Shown one piece after another: positions 31,402 through 38,511 of a DNA stretch of 40,999 nucleotides. A model generated the notes under the pieces. It saw only the letters and a program-made list of their open reading frames with translations, had not been told where the DNA came from and did no database searches. Position 1 is the first letter of the stretch; each line of letters opens with the position of its first letter. Position numbers and translations under genes: made by a program. This DNA comes from DATAEK01 sp036258055 (GTDB lineage Bacteria > Acidobacteriota > Vicinamibacteria > Vicinamibacterales > 2-12-FULL-66-21), in contig DATAEK010000312.1 in assembly GCA_036258055.1 (NCBI GenBank), positions 1 to 40,999 on the forward strand, in the 5' to 3' direction.

Positions 31402-32391
31402 TCAGAACCTCACTCTCACCATCCGGGACTGCTCCACATGGATAGTGTCGATGAACCGGATTCGCGGCGGGTTGCTCTGCATGACGACGGAGCTCGTTCG
31501 AGTGCCGTCTCCGAAGAAACGCACGCCCTTCATGAGCGCTCCGTCGGTGACCCCGGTCGCCGCGAAGATGATGCTGTTGCCTGACGCGAGATCCTTCGAC
31601 GTGTAGACCTTGCGAAAATCCGAAATGCCCATCGCGCGGGTCCGCTCCTCGTGCTCGGTCTTGCTGACCACGAGTCGGGCGAAGATCTCGCCGTTCAGGC
31701 AGCGCATGGCCGCTGCAGTCAGGACCCCTTCCGGCGCGCCGCCTGTTCCCATCACGGCATGGACGCCGCTGCCGACCACCGCCGCAGCGATTCCGGCCGA
31801 CAGATCGCCGTCACCGATCAACCGGATCCGCGCGCCCGTCGACCGAATCTGCCCGATCAGCTCCTCGTGTCTCGGCCGGTCGAGCACGACGACAACCAGG
31901 TCCTCGACGTCGCGCTCGAGGCACCGGGCAATCGCGCGCAGGTTTTCCGAAACAGGCGCATCGAGGCTGACCGCGTGTTTCGAGTTCGGCCCGACCACCA
32001 GCTTCTCCATGTAGAGGTCCGGTGCGTGCAGCAGCCCGCCGTGATCAGACGCGGCCAGGACCGCGATCGCGTTCGGGGCGCCGGTCGCGCAGAGATTCGT
32101 GCCTTCGAGCGGATCGACCGCGATGTCGACCTTCGGCAAGTCGAGGCCCGCGTGCTTCTCCTTGGCGCCGAGGCCGACGCGTTCGCCGATGTACAGCATC
32201 GGCGCCTCATCGCGCTCGCCTTCCCCGATGACGATGGTCCCGTCAATCGGCACGCTGTCGAGTACGCTGCGCATCGCCTCGACGGCCGCCTGGTCCGATT
32301 TGTGGCGGTCCCCCTGCCCCATCGTGTGCGCGCACTCGATGGCCGCCAGTTCGACGACGCGAAGGAATTCGAGCGAGAGGTCGGAGTCCAT
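31402..32391 (-). CDS. glpX: Fructose-1,6-bisphosphatase class II
   Basis: A 329-residue metal-dependent phosphatase of gluconeogenesis. The metal and substrate sites VIGEGERDEAPMLYIGE (54-70) and DIAVDPLEGTNLCATG (89-104) are intact. The later segments GDGDLSAGIAAAVVGSGVHA, GTGGAPEGVLTAAAMRCLNG and ATGVTDGALMKGVRFFGDG are typical of GlpX. Length is normal. It follows the acyl-CoA dehydrogenase gene by 20 nt and has no good ribosome binding site. Some GlpX proteins also act on sedoheptulose-1,7-bisphosphate; nothing here suggests a Calvin cycle. Confidence 0.95.
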   Translation of the reverse strand: MDSDLSLEFLRVVELAAIECAHTMGQGDRHKSDQAAVEAMRSVLDSVPIDGTIVIGEGERDEAPMLYIGERVGLGAKEKHAGLDLPKVDIAVDPLEGTNLCATGAPNAIAVLAASDHGGLLHAPDLYMEKLVVGPNSKHAVSLDAPVSENLRAIARCLERDVEDLVVVVLDRPRHEELIGQIRSTGARIRLIGDGDLSAGIAAAVVGSGVHAVMGTGGAPEGVLTAAAMRCLNGEIFARLVVSKTEHEERTRAMGISDFRKVYTSKDLASGNSIIFAATGVTDGALMKGVRFFGDGTRTSSVVMQSNPPRIRFIDTIHVEQSRMVRVRF

Positions 32392-32407
32392 CGTGAATTG
32401 ATTGTCA

Positions 32408-32424
32408 GGTTCTAATAGGTTCTC
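32408..32424. repeat. GGTTCTA-type repeat at the acyl-CoA dehydrogenase stop codon
   Basis: GGTTCTA (32408-32414) is followed by a second GGTTCT (32418-32423). On the minus strand, TAGAACC supplies the TAG stop of the dehydrogenase gene. It resembles the repeat at the coaBC stop (9871-9892). Confidence 0.55.
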
Positions 32425-33632
32425 GCGTGTGACTCCTTGAATGCCGGCAGCTCGCAGCGAGTCGGCCGATCCTGCCGTGCGCCGAGCAAGTAGTCCGCCT
32501 GCATGACCTTGTGGATTTCGCGGGTGCCTTCGTAAATCACTGCGCCCTTGCAGTTGCGGTAGAAGCGACCGGCAGGGTACTCGTCGGAGTAGCCGTTGGC
32601 GCCGTGGACCTGAACGGCATCCCCGGCGGCTCGCTCAGATGCGACCGTCGCGAACCACTTCGCCAGACCCGTTTCACGCGTGTTCCGGCGCCCTTCGTTC
32701 TTCAGATAGCCCGCCCGCAGCCAGAGAAGCCGCGAGGCCTGGTAGTCGGACTCCATCTGCGCCAGCATCTCCTTCACGAGCTGGTGATCGCCGATCGGCA
32801 CACCGAACGTTTTGCGCTCCTTCGCGTACTTGACGCTGGCGTCACGGCAGGCGCGAATGAGGCCGGTTGCGCCGGCCGCTACCGTGTAACGTCCCTGATC
32901 GAGCGCGAACATCGCAATCTTGAAGCCCTCACCCACGCGCCCGACGACGTTCTCTTCGGGCACTTCGACCTCTTCCATCTTGAAATGGCCGGTGTTTCCC
33001 GCGAGGATGCCCCACTTCTCCTTCAATGTGCCGCTCGAGAATCCTTTGAAGGCACGCTCGACGATGAAGGCGCTGATCCCGGAAGGATCGCGCTGCTTCT
33101 TCTTCTCGAGATCCGACCAGGCGAACACGAGGAAGTTGTCCGCCACATCGGCAAGCGAGATCCACATCTTCTCGCCCGTCAGGAAGTACCGATCGCCGCG
33201 TTTGACGGCGACGGTCTGAATTCCGCGGACATCGCTTCCCGCTGCCGGCTCGGTGAGCCCGTAAGTGGCGATCTTCTTCCCCTGTGCCTGCGGCACGAGG
33301 TACCGCTCCTTCTGATCCTCGTTCCCCCACGTGAGAAGTGAGAGGCAATTGAGTCCGGCGTGGACGGACATGATCACGCGAAGCGAGGTATCGACGTACT
33401 CGAGCTCCTCGCTGACGATGCCGAGGCTGATGTAGTCCATGCCGGCGCCGCCATACTCCTGCGGCACCGAGCAGCCGAGCAGACCGAGCTCGGCCATCTG
33501 TGGAAGGATTTTGGGATCGAACCGGTGTTGGCGATCGAGCTCCCGGATGTGAGGCGCCACTTCACGGCCCGCCCACTCCCGCACCGTCTGCTCGATCAGC
33601 CGATGGTCGTCTGTAAGATCGAAATCAATCAT
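32412..33632 (-). CDS. Acyl-CoA dehydrogenase
   Basis: A 406-residue FAD enzyme that introduces the alpha-beta double bond in acyl-CoA esters. FAD and substrate motifs ATYGLTEPAAGSDVRGIQTV and YFLTGEKMWISLADVADNFL are present. Near the C-terminus, VQVHGANGYSDEYPAGRFYR leads to the catalytic base E368 in VIYEGTREIHKVMQADYLL. The chain-length preference cannot be read; the placement of the Glu is that of short/medium-chain enzymes. ATG 33632 has GAAGGACC about 8 nt upstream. The 142-nt gap upstream is AT-richer near the gene (CATAAT at 33651-33656, TAGAAT at 33665-33670) and may hold its promoter. Its TAG stop lies in a GGTTCTA repeat shared with the coaBC end. Confidence 0.94.
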   Translation of the reverse strand: MIDFDLTDDHRLIEQTVREWAGREVAPHIRELDRQHRFDPKILPQMAELGLLGCSVPQEYGGAGMDYISLGIVSEELEYVDTSLRVIMSVHAGLNCLSLLTWGNEDQKERYLVPQAQGKKIATYGLTEPAAGSDVRGIQTVAVKRGDRYFLTGEKMWISLADVADNFLVFAWSDLEKKKQRDPSGISAFIVERAFKGFSSGTLKEKWGILAGNTGHFKMEEVEVPEENVVGRVGEGFKIAMFALDQGRYTVAAGATGLIRACRDASVKYAKERKTFGVPIGDHQLVKEMLAQMESDYQASRLLWLRAGYLKNEGRRNTRETGLAKWFATVASERAAGDAVQVHGANGYSDEYPAGRFYRNCKGAVIYEGTREIHKVMQADYLLGARQDRPTRCELPAFKESHARTY

Positions 33633-33774
33633 GATGAGGTCCTTCGACGAATTATGAACGGAATATTCTACTGCAAGCCCGTCGCCGGACCCCGATTTCA
33701 GGTCATGGCCGGGAGCGCAATTGGTCCAGGGACGGGCGGACGCCGACGAAGAGAATCGGCCTGAGGGAGACGCG

Positions 33775-34563
33775 TCAGGCGCGCCGGACCGTCACCACTG
33801 ACCCGCGCTCGAGCCCCAGCTGTTCTGCGGCGCTCGCCGCATGGGCGGCCAGCTCCAGGTGATCGGTGCTGCCGAAGAGAGCGCAGACTTCGCCGGCGCC
33901 GATCTCTGCGTAGGTACCAACCAGGCGCGGCACCCGCTTCTCGCCGGCAATGATTTCCACGGCGCCCGCGGCCGTGAACCGCTCAAAGGCTCGGCGCTCG
34001 ATGTTGGTCACAAGGTTGCCGAACCGATCGACCAGAACCACGGCGCCTCGAATCGAGGATTCCGACACCTCGTTCGAGGGGATCTCCAGACGCACGCAAT
34101 CCGGGATACTCCGTCCGAGTGCCGTCAGTTGAATGCCCTTCGCCAGCCACGCGGCCGCAGGGGCAAAGCGATCGCGTCCCTCGAAGGTGCGGCTGACCGT
34201 CGGCCGGGCAAACCGGCGCTCGGTCAATTCGACGAGGCGGCGCGGAGGGACCTCACGAAACACGGCGCTCAGGACGCCGTTGTCGGGTCCCACGAACTTG
34301 TGGTCTCCCGCTTCCGCTGCCAGCCCGCGCCGTGCGGAACCGACGCCGGGGTCGACGACCGCAAGGAAGACGGTGCCCGCCGGGAAGTACCGATAGGCGC
34401 CCGCGAGTTGCAGCGCGCCTGTGAGGACATCATGCGGTGGCACATCATGGGTGATATCCACGAGCGTCACTTCCGGACAGATCCCCAGGATCACGCCTTT
34501 CATGGTCCCGGCGTAGTGGTCCCGCATGCCGAAGTCGCTGAGTAGGGCGACGATCGGAGACAT
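33775..34563 (-). CDS. SAM hydroxide adenosyltransferase (DUF62, chlorinase/fluorinase superfamily)
   Basis: A 262-residue protein of the family that includes fluorinase and chlorinase; most bacterial members use water and split S-adenosylmethionine to adenosine and methionine. The N-terminus IVALLSDFGMRDHYAGTMKG carries the conserved Asp; VTLVDITHDVPPHDVLTGAL, FLAVVDPGVGSARRGLAAEA, FVGPDNGVLSAV and TFEGRDRFAPAAAWLAKG follow, and the C-terminal domain has VVLVDRFGNLVTNIE. I see no insertion loop of the fluorinase type, so hydrolysis is the likely activity. No Shine-Dalgarno sequence precedes the ATG; a TATTCT box lies 9 nt upstream. Confidence 0.92.
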   Translation of the reverse strand: MSPIVALLSDFGMRDHYAGTMKGVILGICPEVTLVDITHDVPPHDVLTGALQLAGAYRYFPAGTVFLAVVDPGVGSARRGLAAEAGDHKFVGPDNGVLSAVFREVPPRRLVELTERRFARPTVSRTFEGRDRFAPAAAWLAKGIQLTALGRSIPDCVRLEIPSNEVSESSIRGAVVLVDRFGNLVTNIERRAFERFTAAGAVEIIAGEKRVPRLVGTYAEIGAGEVCALFGSTDHLELAAHAASAAEQLGLERGSVVTVRRA

Positions 34564-34572
34564 CGCAGGGCA

Positions 34573-34578
34573 AGAATA
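34573..34578 (-). promoter_or_regulatory. Candidate -10 box for the DUF62 gene
   Basis: TATTCT on the minus strand, 9 nt before the ATG at 34563. It borders a purine-rich heptamer array, and no -35 box is evident. Confidence 0.3.
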
Positions 34579-34623
34579 CAGGAGTCAGGAGGTCGGAGGT
34601 AGGAGCCAGGAGGCAGGAGCCAG
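34579..34623. repeat. Heptamer tandem repeat (consensus CAGGAGS)
   Basis: Six full 7-nt units plus three bases: CAGGAGT, CAGGAGG, TCGGAGG, TAGGAGC, CAGGAGG, CAGGAGC, CAG. The array is purine-rich on the plus strand and lies in the 173-nt gap between the methyltransferase-like gene and the DUF62 gene, just upstream of the latter. Confidence 0.85.
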
Positions 34624-34654
34624 AATCGCGTCGGAGAGAAGGCTGTCGCCCCTA

Positions 34655-34710
34655 GCCAGCGGCGCGAGCGAAGCGAGCGCTGGCAGGCCGCGGGGGTGGG
34701 GCCCCGCGGC
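34655..34710. repeat. Two adjacent inverted repeats (hairpins) after the methyltransferase-like gene
   Basis: GCCAGCG (34655-34661) pairs with CGCTGGC (34678-34684), and GCCGCGGGG (34687-34695) pairs with CCCCGCGGC (34702-34710). They sit 26 nt beyond the stop of the methyltransferase-like gene (minus strand). They could end its transcript or be a dispersed palindromic element. No U-run is seen. Confidence 0.65.
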
Positions 34711-34736
34711 AAACTAAGGAATGCCCTGGTGACGCG

Positions 34737-35384
34737 TTACCGCGCCCGGAGCAGGATTTCCCGAGTGTTGTTCTTGAGCAGGAACGAGTCCGAGACGATG
34801 AGCCCCTCGAACATCCGGATGATGTCCCGGTTCTGGATGGCGCGGCGGTGTCCGCCAACGCCGCTGTGGCGACGGTGCCGGAGGCTGGCGTCATCCACGA
34901 TTTCGTATTTGGTGAAGGTTGCCCCTTCGACGCTGGAGGTACAGAAGAAGCCCATGACGGCCCCGCCCGGACGCAGCATTCGCACAACCTGCCGGGCCAG
35001 CGCCTGGCCGGCGTTCTTGTCCAGGAAGTCGAAGATATCCCAGCACAGGATGCCGTCGGCGCTCGCGTCGCCGTGTCTGAAGCGCTTCTCGAACGACGAG
35101 GGCAGGTCCGGGAGCGTGGCGGAACGCGTATGACGGTCGACTTCAGCCAGCAGGTCCTCGATGAACAACTTGCATCCGAGGCGCTCGCCGAAGTACTCGA
35201 CGTTGCTGCCGATGACTGGTCCGAAATCGATGAGGACCGGAGACGTCTGCTGATTCAGGGCGCTGAGGAACTTGGGCAGCGCTTTCGACGCCACGACCGG
35301 TTCCTCTCCCTCGCCCGGCTTCGACGGATCCGCCCCTGACTGACCGGGGCGTTTCCCTCCCCATTTCAGAAGTTCAGAGAGCAT
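34737..35384 (-). CDS. Class I methyltransferase-like protein
   Basis: A 215-residue protein starting at ATG 35384 (MLSELLKWGGKRPGQ). The frame is open further upstream, but that part is antisense to the bactofilin gene. Residues ~55-75 (VLIDFGPVIGSNVEYFGERL) correspond to the SAM-binding motif I but with G-x3-G instead of G-x-G-x-G. GILCWDIFDFLDKNAGQALA and VVRMLRPGGAVMGFFCTSS match motifs IV-VI of small-molecule methyltransferases. The loss of the glycine pattern means SAM binding is uncertain. It lies 70 nt downstream of bactofilin on the same strand, separated by a hairpin. Substrate unknown. Confidence 0.7.
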   Translation of the reverse strand: MLSELLKWGGKRPGQSGADPSKPGEGEEPVVASKALPKFLSALNQQTSPVLIDFGPVIGSNVEYFGERLGCKLFIEDLLAEVDRHTRSATLPDLPSSFEKRFRHGDASADGILCWDIFDFLDKNAGQALARQVVRMLRPGGAVMGFFCTSSVEGATFTKYEIVDDASLRHRRHSGVGGHRRAIQNRDIIRMFEGLIVSDSFLLKNNTREILLRAR

Positions 35385-35415
35385 GTTGGCGGAACGAAAG
35401 CCGAGCGGGCCACGA

Positions 35416-35436
35416 AGGGCACTCGACGAGTGCCCT
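35416..35436 (-). terminator. Perfect hairpin between the bactofilin and methyltransferase-like genes
   Basis: AGGGCACTCG and CGAGTGCCCT, 10-bp arms around a single A. It lies 19 nt after the bactofilin stop on the minus strand. With no U-run it may be a weak terminator, an mRNA-stabilising hairpin, or a palindromic protein site. Confidence 0.5.
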
Positions 35437-35454
35437 CCGTCGCCGCGACCGAGG

Positions 35455-36009
35455 TTACCGTGAGGCCCCTGCTGGAGTCCCCGCGGGCTGTGGGCTGGGG
35501 CTGTGTTGGGCTGCGGCCGTAGGCTTGACATCAGCCTTTGTTTCGGCCTTTCCGCCCGTTCGCTGCATGTCGATGCTGCCGCGGAAGTGCGCGCCTTCCG
35601 CGATGGCCACCCGCGGCGCGGCGATGTCCCCATCGACCGAGCCATTGTCACGGATGTCGACTTTCTCCGTTGCTGTCACGTTGCCCGTCACTTCGCCAAG
35701 GATGATGACGGCTTTTGCAAAAACCTGGGCTTTGATCTTGCCGTTCGGCCCGATCGTCAGCACATTCTGCCGCAGCTCGATCTTGCCTTCGACCTGTCCT
35801 TCGATGGTGAGGTCCTCGCTGCCATTGAGCTCGCCTTTGATGACGACAGACTTGCCGATGTTCACAGTTGTTTTCTCCATTCCGCGCGGGGAGTCGCTGG
35901 GGGTCGTCCGCGCAGCCTCAGCGGCTGGCGGTGCGCCGATTGTCGAAGCCGGCGTAGGGCCAGGGCCGGCCGGCGTCGTCGGCTTCACCGCTTCATCCCG
36001 TTTCCACAT
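35455..36009 (-). CDS. Bactofilin family cytoskeletal protein
   Basis: A 184-residue protein with the bactofilin core (about residues 48-150), a right-handed beta-helix of short repeats: VVIKGELNGSEDLTIEGQVE, GKIELRQNVLTIGPNGKIKA, VFAKAVIILGEVTGNVTATE, KVDIRDNGSVDGDI and APRVAIAEGAHFRGSI. Both flanks are Pro/Ala-rich and disordered, as usual. Bactofilins polymerise without nucleotide at the membrane and act in shape, stalk or polar organisation. ATG 36009 follows GGTGGAGAG and a ~70-nt leader from the promoter at 36087-36115. It is divergent from nifS. Confidence 0.93.
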   Translation of the reverse strand: MWKRDEAVKPTTPAGPGPTPASTIGAPPAAEAARTTPSDSPRGMEKTTVNIGKSVVIKGELNGSEDLTIEGQVEGKIELRQNVLTIGPNGKIKAQVFAKAVIILGEVTGNVTATEKVDIRDNGSVDGDIAAPRVAIAEGAHFRGSIDMQRTGGKAETKADVKPTAAAQHSPSPQPAGTPAGASR

Positions 36010-36086
36010 GGGGCACTCTCCACCTGTCCGAAGGTTAGTCGCAGGGCGTCCGTATTATGTTATCGGCTGGGCAGTAGGGTCTCGCC

Positions 36087-36115
36087 AGTATACGGAACCG
36101 TTATTTTGGTGTCTA
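36087..36115 (-). promoter_or_regulatory. Promoter of the bactofilin gene
   Basis: On the minus strand TAGACA (36115-36110), a 17-nt spacer and TATACT (36092-36087), five of six consensus bases in each box. The predicted start near 36080 gives a leader of about 70 nt ending in a GGTGGAG ribosome binding site. Confidence 0.7.
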
Positions 36116-36130
36116 GTCCTAGTCCTTTTA

Positions 36131-36160
36131 TTGCTGAGACTTAGCGTGAAATGATATGAT
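36131..36160 (+). promoter_or_regulatory. Promoter of nifS-mnmA
   Basis: TTGCTG (36131-36136), an 18-nt spacer and TATGAT (36155-36160). Transcription would begin near 36167, just before the ATG at 36174. This rules against the alternative ATG at 36156, which lies inside the -10 box. Confidence 0.5.
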
Positions 36161-36173
36161 TTTTTGTTCGGGA

Positions 36174-37331
36174 ATGCGCATCTACTTCGACCACAACGCG
36201 ACTTCCCCGGTGGATCCTTTAGTCGCCGAAACGATACTTAAGGCGCTTAAGGAAGACTTCGGGAACGCCTCGAGCGTGCACCATTTCGGGCAGCGCGCGA
36301 AGGCGCTGCTGGACGACGCGCGGTCGTCGGTTGCGGCGCTTATCGGGGCGGAGCCTTCGGAAGTGGTCTTTACGAGCGGCGGAACCGAAGCGGACAACTT
36401 CGCCATTCGTGGAGTCGCGGAGGCCCTGGAACCCACCGGCCGGAAGCACCTGATCGCGAGCAGCATCGAGCACGAGGCGGTCCTGAACACGCTCAAGGCG
36501 CTCGCCCGGCGCGGCTGGAGGACCACGCTGCTTCCAGTCGATGCGACCGGGATCGTGAGCCCGGAGGCACTCAGCGCCGCGTTGACGCCCGATACCGCGC
36601 TCGTCTCGGTGATGCACGCGAACAACGAGATCGGCACCATTCAGCCGGTGGCGGAGCTGGCCCGGCTGGCTCGCAGCCGCGGAGCGCTGTTCCATACGGA
36701 CGCCGTTCAGTCGGTCGGCAAGATCCCCGTCGATGTCGGTGCCCTCGGCGTCGATCTGCTGTCGCTCTCCGGCCACAAGTTCAACGGCCCGAAGGGAGCG
36801 GGCGCGCTCTGGATCAAGCGCGGGACGCGCATTGCCGCGACGATGACCGGCGGGAAACACGAGCGCAATCGGCGGGCAGGTACCGAGAACGTTCCGGGGC
36901 TTGCCGGCCTTGGCGCCGCCGCGCAGCTCGCCGCCTCCAAGCGTGAGCCCGAAGGACGCCGGCTGGCCAGGCTTCGTGATCGGCTGGAGCAGGAGATCCT
37001 GGCGCGTGTTTCCGGGACGGTGGTCAACGGCGCTCGCGATCCCAGGGTGCCCAACACGACCAATATCAGCTTCGATGGCACGGAAGCCGAATCGTTGCTC
37101 ATCGCCCTCGACCTCGAGGGGGTCGCGGTATCGACCGGATCCGCGTGTTCGTCCGGCACGCTCGAACCGTCTCACGTGCTCAAGGCGATGGGACTGCCGA
37201 CGCATCGAACGCAGAATTCGATCCGGATCAGCCTTGGCGCCGGCAACTCGGACGCGGACGTGGATTACTTCCTCGAGCGAATTTCCGGGGTTGTGGAGAA
37301 GCTGAGGAGCCTCACCCGCGCGGCGAGATGA
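36174..37331 (+). CDS. nifS: Cysteine desulfurase (NifS/IscS type)
   Basis: A 385-residue PLP enzyme taking sulfur from cysteine as an enzyme-bound persulfide. It starts MRIYFDHNATSPVDP, the classic opening. The PLP lysine is K202 in LSGHKFNGPKGAGALW, and the persulfide cysteine is C325 in STGSACSSGTLEPSHVL. The conserved HTDAVQSVGKIPVDV and GTENVPGLAGLG segments are present. The start at 36174 is chosen from the family pattern and the promoter position. mnmA follows after 108 nt on the same strand, so tRNA thiolation is a likely use of the sulfur; iron-sulfur cluster assembly is equally possible, but no scaffold gene (iscU/nifU) is in the window. Confidence 0.96.
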   Translation: MRIYFDHNATSPVDPLVAETILKALKEDFGNASSVHHFGQRAKALLDDARSSVAALIGAEPSEVVFTSGGTEADNFAIRGVAEALEPTGRKHLIASSIEHEAVLNTLKALARRGWRTTLLPVDATGIVSPEALSAALTPDTALVSVMHANNEIGTIQPVAELARLARSRGALFHTDAVQSVGKIPVDVGALGVDLLSLSGHKFNGPKGAGALWIKRGTRIAATMTGGKHERNRRAGTENVPGLAGLGAAAQLAASKREPEGRRLARLRDRLEQEILARVSGTVVNGARDPRVPNTTNISFDGTEAESLLIALDLEGVAVSTGSACSSGTLEPSHVLKAMGLPTHRTQNSIRISLGAGNSDADVDYFLERISGVVEKLRSLTRAAR

Positions 37332-37439
37332 CGGAAATTGGCAGAATCGCGGAATTGGTGAAACTGCCAAGGTCGCCGAAAGAGAGAAACGCCGCCCGAC
37401 GGTCCGTCGTCGACGCTTGTAGAAGGCGCACTTTGAATC

Positions 37440-38501
37440 ATGCGTGTAGTGGTCGCCATGTCCGGCGGGGTCGATTCGTCGGTGGCTGCCGCGCTCCTCG
37501 CTCGCGAGGGGCACGACGTCATCGGCCTGTCCATGCAGCTGTACGATCAGCAGCAGGGTGACGTCCGCTTCGGCACGTGCTGCACGATTGACGACCTCTA
37601 CGATGCTCGCCGCGTCGCCGCCCGCATCGGCATCCCCCACTACATCGTCAACTTCGAGCAGCAGTTCGCCGATCAGGTGATCTCGAACTTCGTCAGCGAG
37701 TACGCGGCCGGGCGGACGCCGATCCCGTGCGTACACTGCAACGGCGATCTCAAGTTCGCAACGCTCGTCGATCGCGCCGAGGGATTCGGCGCCGGGCACG
37801 TCGCAACAGGACACTACGCACGCGTCGAGCACGATCCGGTCAGCGGGCGCTATCTTCTCAAGCGCGGTATGGATCCGGCGAAGGACCAGTCGTACTTCCT
37901 CTTCACGCTGACGCAGCCGCAGCTGGCGCGCGCGGTGTTCCCGGTTGGCGCTCTGGACAAGACTGCCGTGCGCGAGCACGCGCGTGAGCTGGAGCTCACG
38001 GTAGCCGAGAAGCCGGACAGCCACGAGATCTGCTTCGTGCCCGACGGCAATCATGCGGCGTTCGTCGAGCGGAAGGCGGGCGTCGAGAGCGCTGGTGCCA
38101 TTCGAGATCTCGACGGGCATGTCGTCGGCCGCCATGCCGGCGTGCACCGGTTCACCGTCGGTCAGCGCAAGGGACTTGGGCTGTCGTCTCCTATCCCGCT
38201 GTACGTCATCGGGATTGATGCTGGTTCAGAGACGGTGACGGTCGGGCCTCGGGAGGCGCTGGAGCGGCGAGCGTTGACGGCGTCGGGAGTCAATTGGACT
38301 GCTGGTGAGCCACCGGCCGCGGCGTCGCGCGTGACGGCGCAGATCCGCTACCGGCATCGCGAGGCTGCCGCCACACTCGATCCGCTCGAGGATGACCGCG
38401 TGTCAGTGACGTTCGACGAGCCCCAGATCGCCGTAGCGCCAGGCCAGGCCGTCGTCTTCTATGACGGGGATGTTGTCGTCGGAGGGGGTTGGATAGACTG
38501 A
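37440..38501 (+). CDS. mnmA: tRNA-specific 2-thiouridylase MnmA
   Basis: A 353-residue enzyme making 2-thiouridine at the wobble position of Lys, Glu and Gln tRNAs. The PP-loop VVVAMSGGVDSSVAAALL adenylates U34. C97 (TPIPCVHCNGDLKF) and C198 (SHEICFVPDG) are the catalytic pair that relays sulfur. VATGHYARVEH, KDQSYFLFTL and FTVGQRKGLGL are further family motifs, and the C-terminal beta-barrel is complete. It follows nifS, the probable sulfur source. The 108-nt gap before it has no hairpin that I can see, so read-through is plausible. It converges with trxB, with only 6 nt between the stops. Confidence 0.96.
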   Translation: MRVVVAMSGGVDSSVAAALLAREGHDVIGLSMQLYDQQQGDVRFGTCCTIDDLYDARRVAARIGIPHYIVNFEQQFADQVISNFVSEYAAGRTPIPCVHCNGDLKFATLVDRAEGFGAGHVATGHYARVEHDPVSGRYLLKRGMDPAKDQSYFLFTLTQPQLARAVFPVGALDKTAVREHARELELTVAEKPDSHEICFVPDGNHAAFVERKAGVESAGAIRDLDGHVVGRHAGVHRFTVGQRKGLGLSSPIPLYVIGIDAGSETVTVGPREALERRALTASGVNWTAGEPPAAASRVTAQIRYRHREAAATLDPLEDDRVSVTFDEPQIAVAPGQAVVFYDGDVVVGGGWID

Positions 38502-38511
38502 CGACGGTCAG
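38498..38511. terminator. Small hairpin at the converging mnmA and trxB stops
   Basis: CTGAC-GACG-GTCAG; the TGA of mnmA and the TGA of trxB lie in opposite arms. The stem is only 5 bp and lacks a U-run, so the evidence for termination is weak. Confidence 0.3.

Noticed and set aside
29733..31445. 570-codon plus-strand frame opposite the MFS and tsaC genes
   Set aside because: Highly charged, His/Arg/Glu-rich translation that mirrors the membrane protein's codons; no domain, and the minus-strand genes are convincing.
33633..33774. Intergenic region searched for a riboswitch or small RNA upstream of the acyl-CoA dehydrogenase gene
   Set aside because: Only AT-richer -10-like hexamers are visible; no convincing stem set, terminator or known aptamer pattern could be seen by eye.
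34579..34623. CRISPR-like array
   Set aside because: Units are only 7 nt without spacers, and no cas gene is nearby; it is a simple tandem repeat.
36156..36173. Upstream ATG of nifS
   Set aside because: It lies within the predicted -10 box (TATGAT), adds six residues not seen in the family, and the next ATG gives the classic MRIYFDHNATSP start.
36219..38147. 642-codon minus-strand frame opposite nifS and mnmA
   Set aside because: Both plus-strand genes have intact catalytic residues; the antisense frame has no motif.
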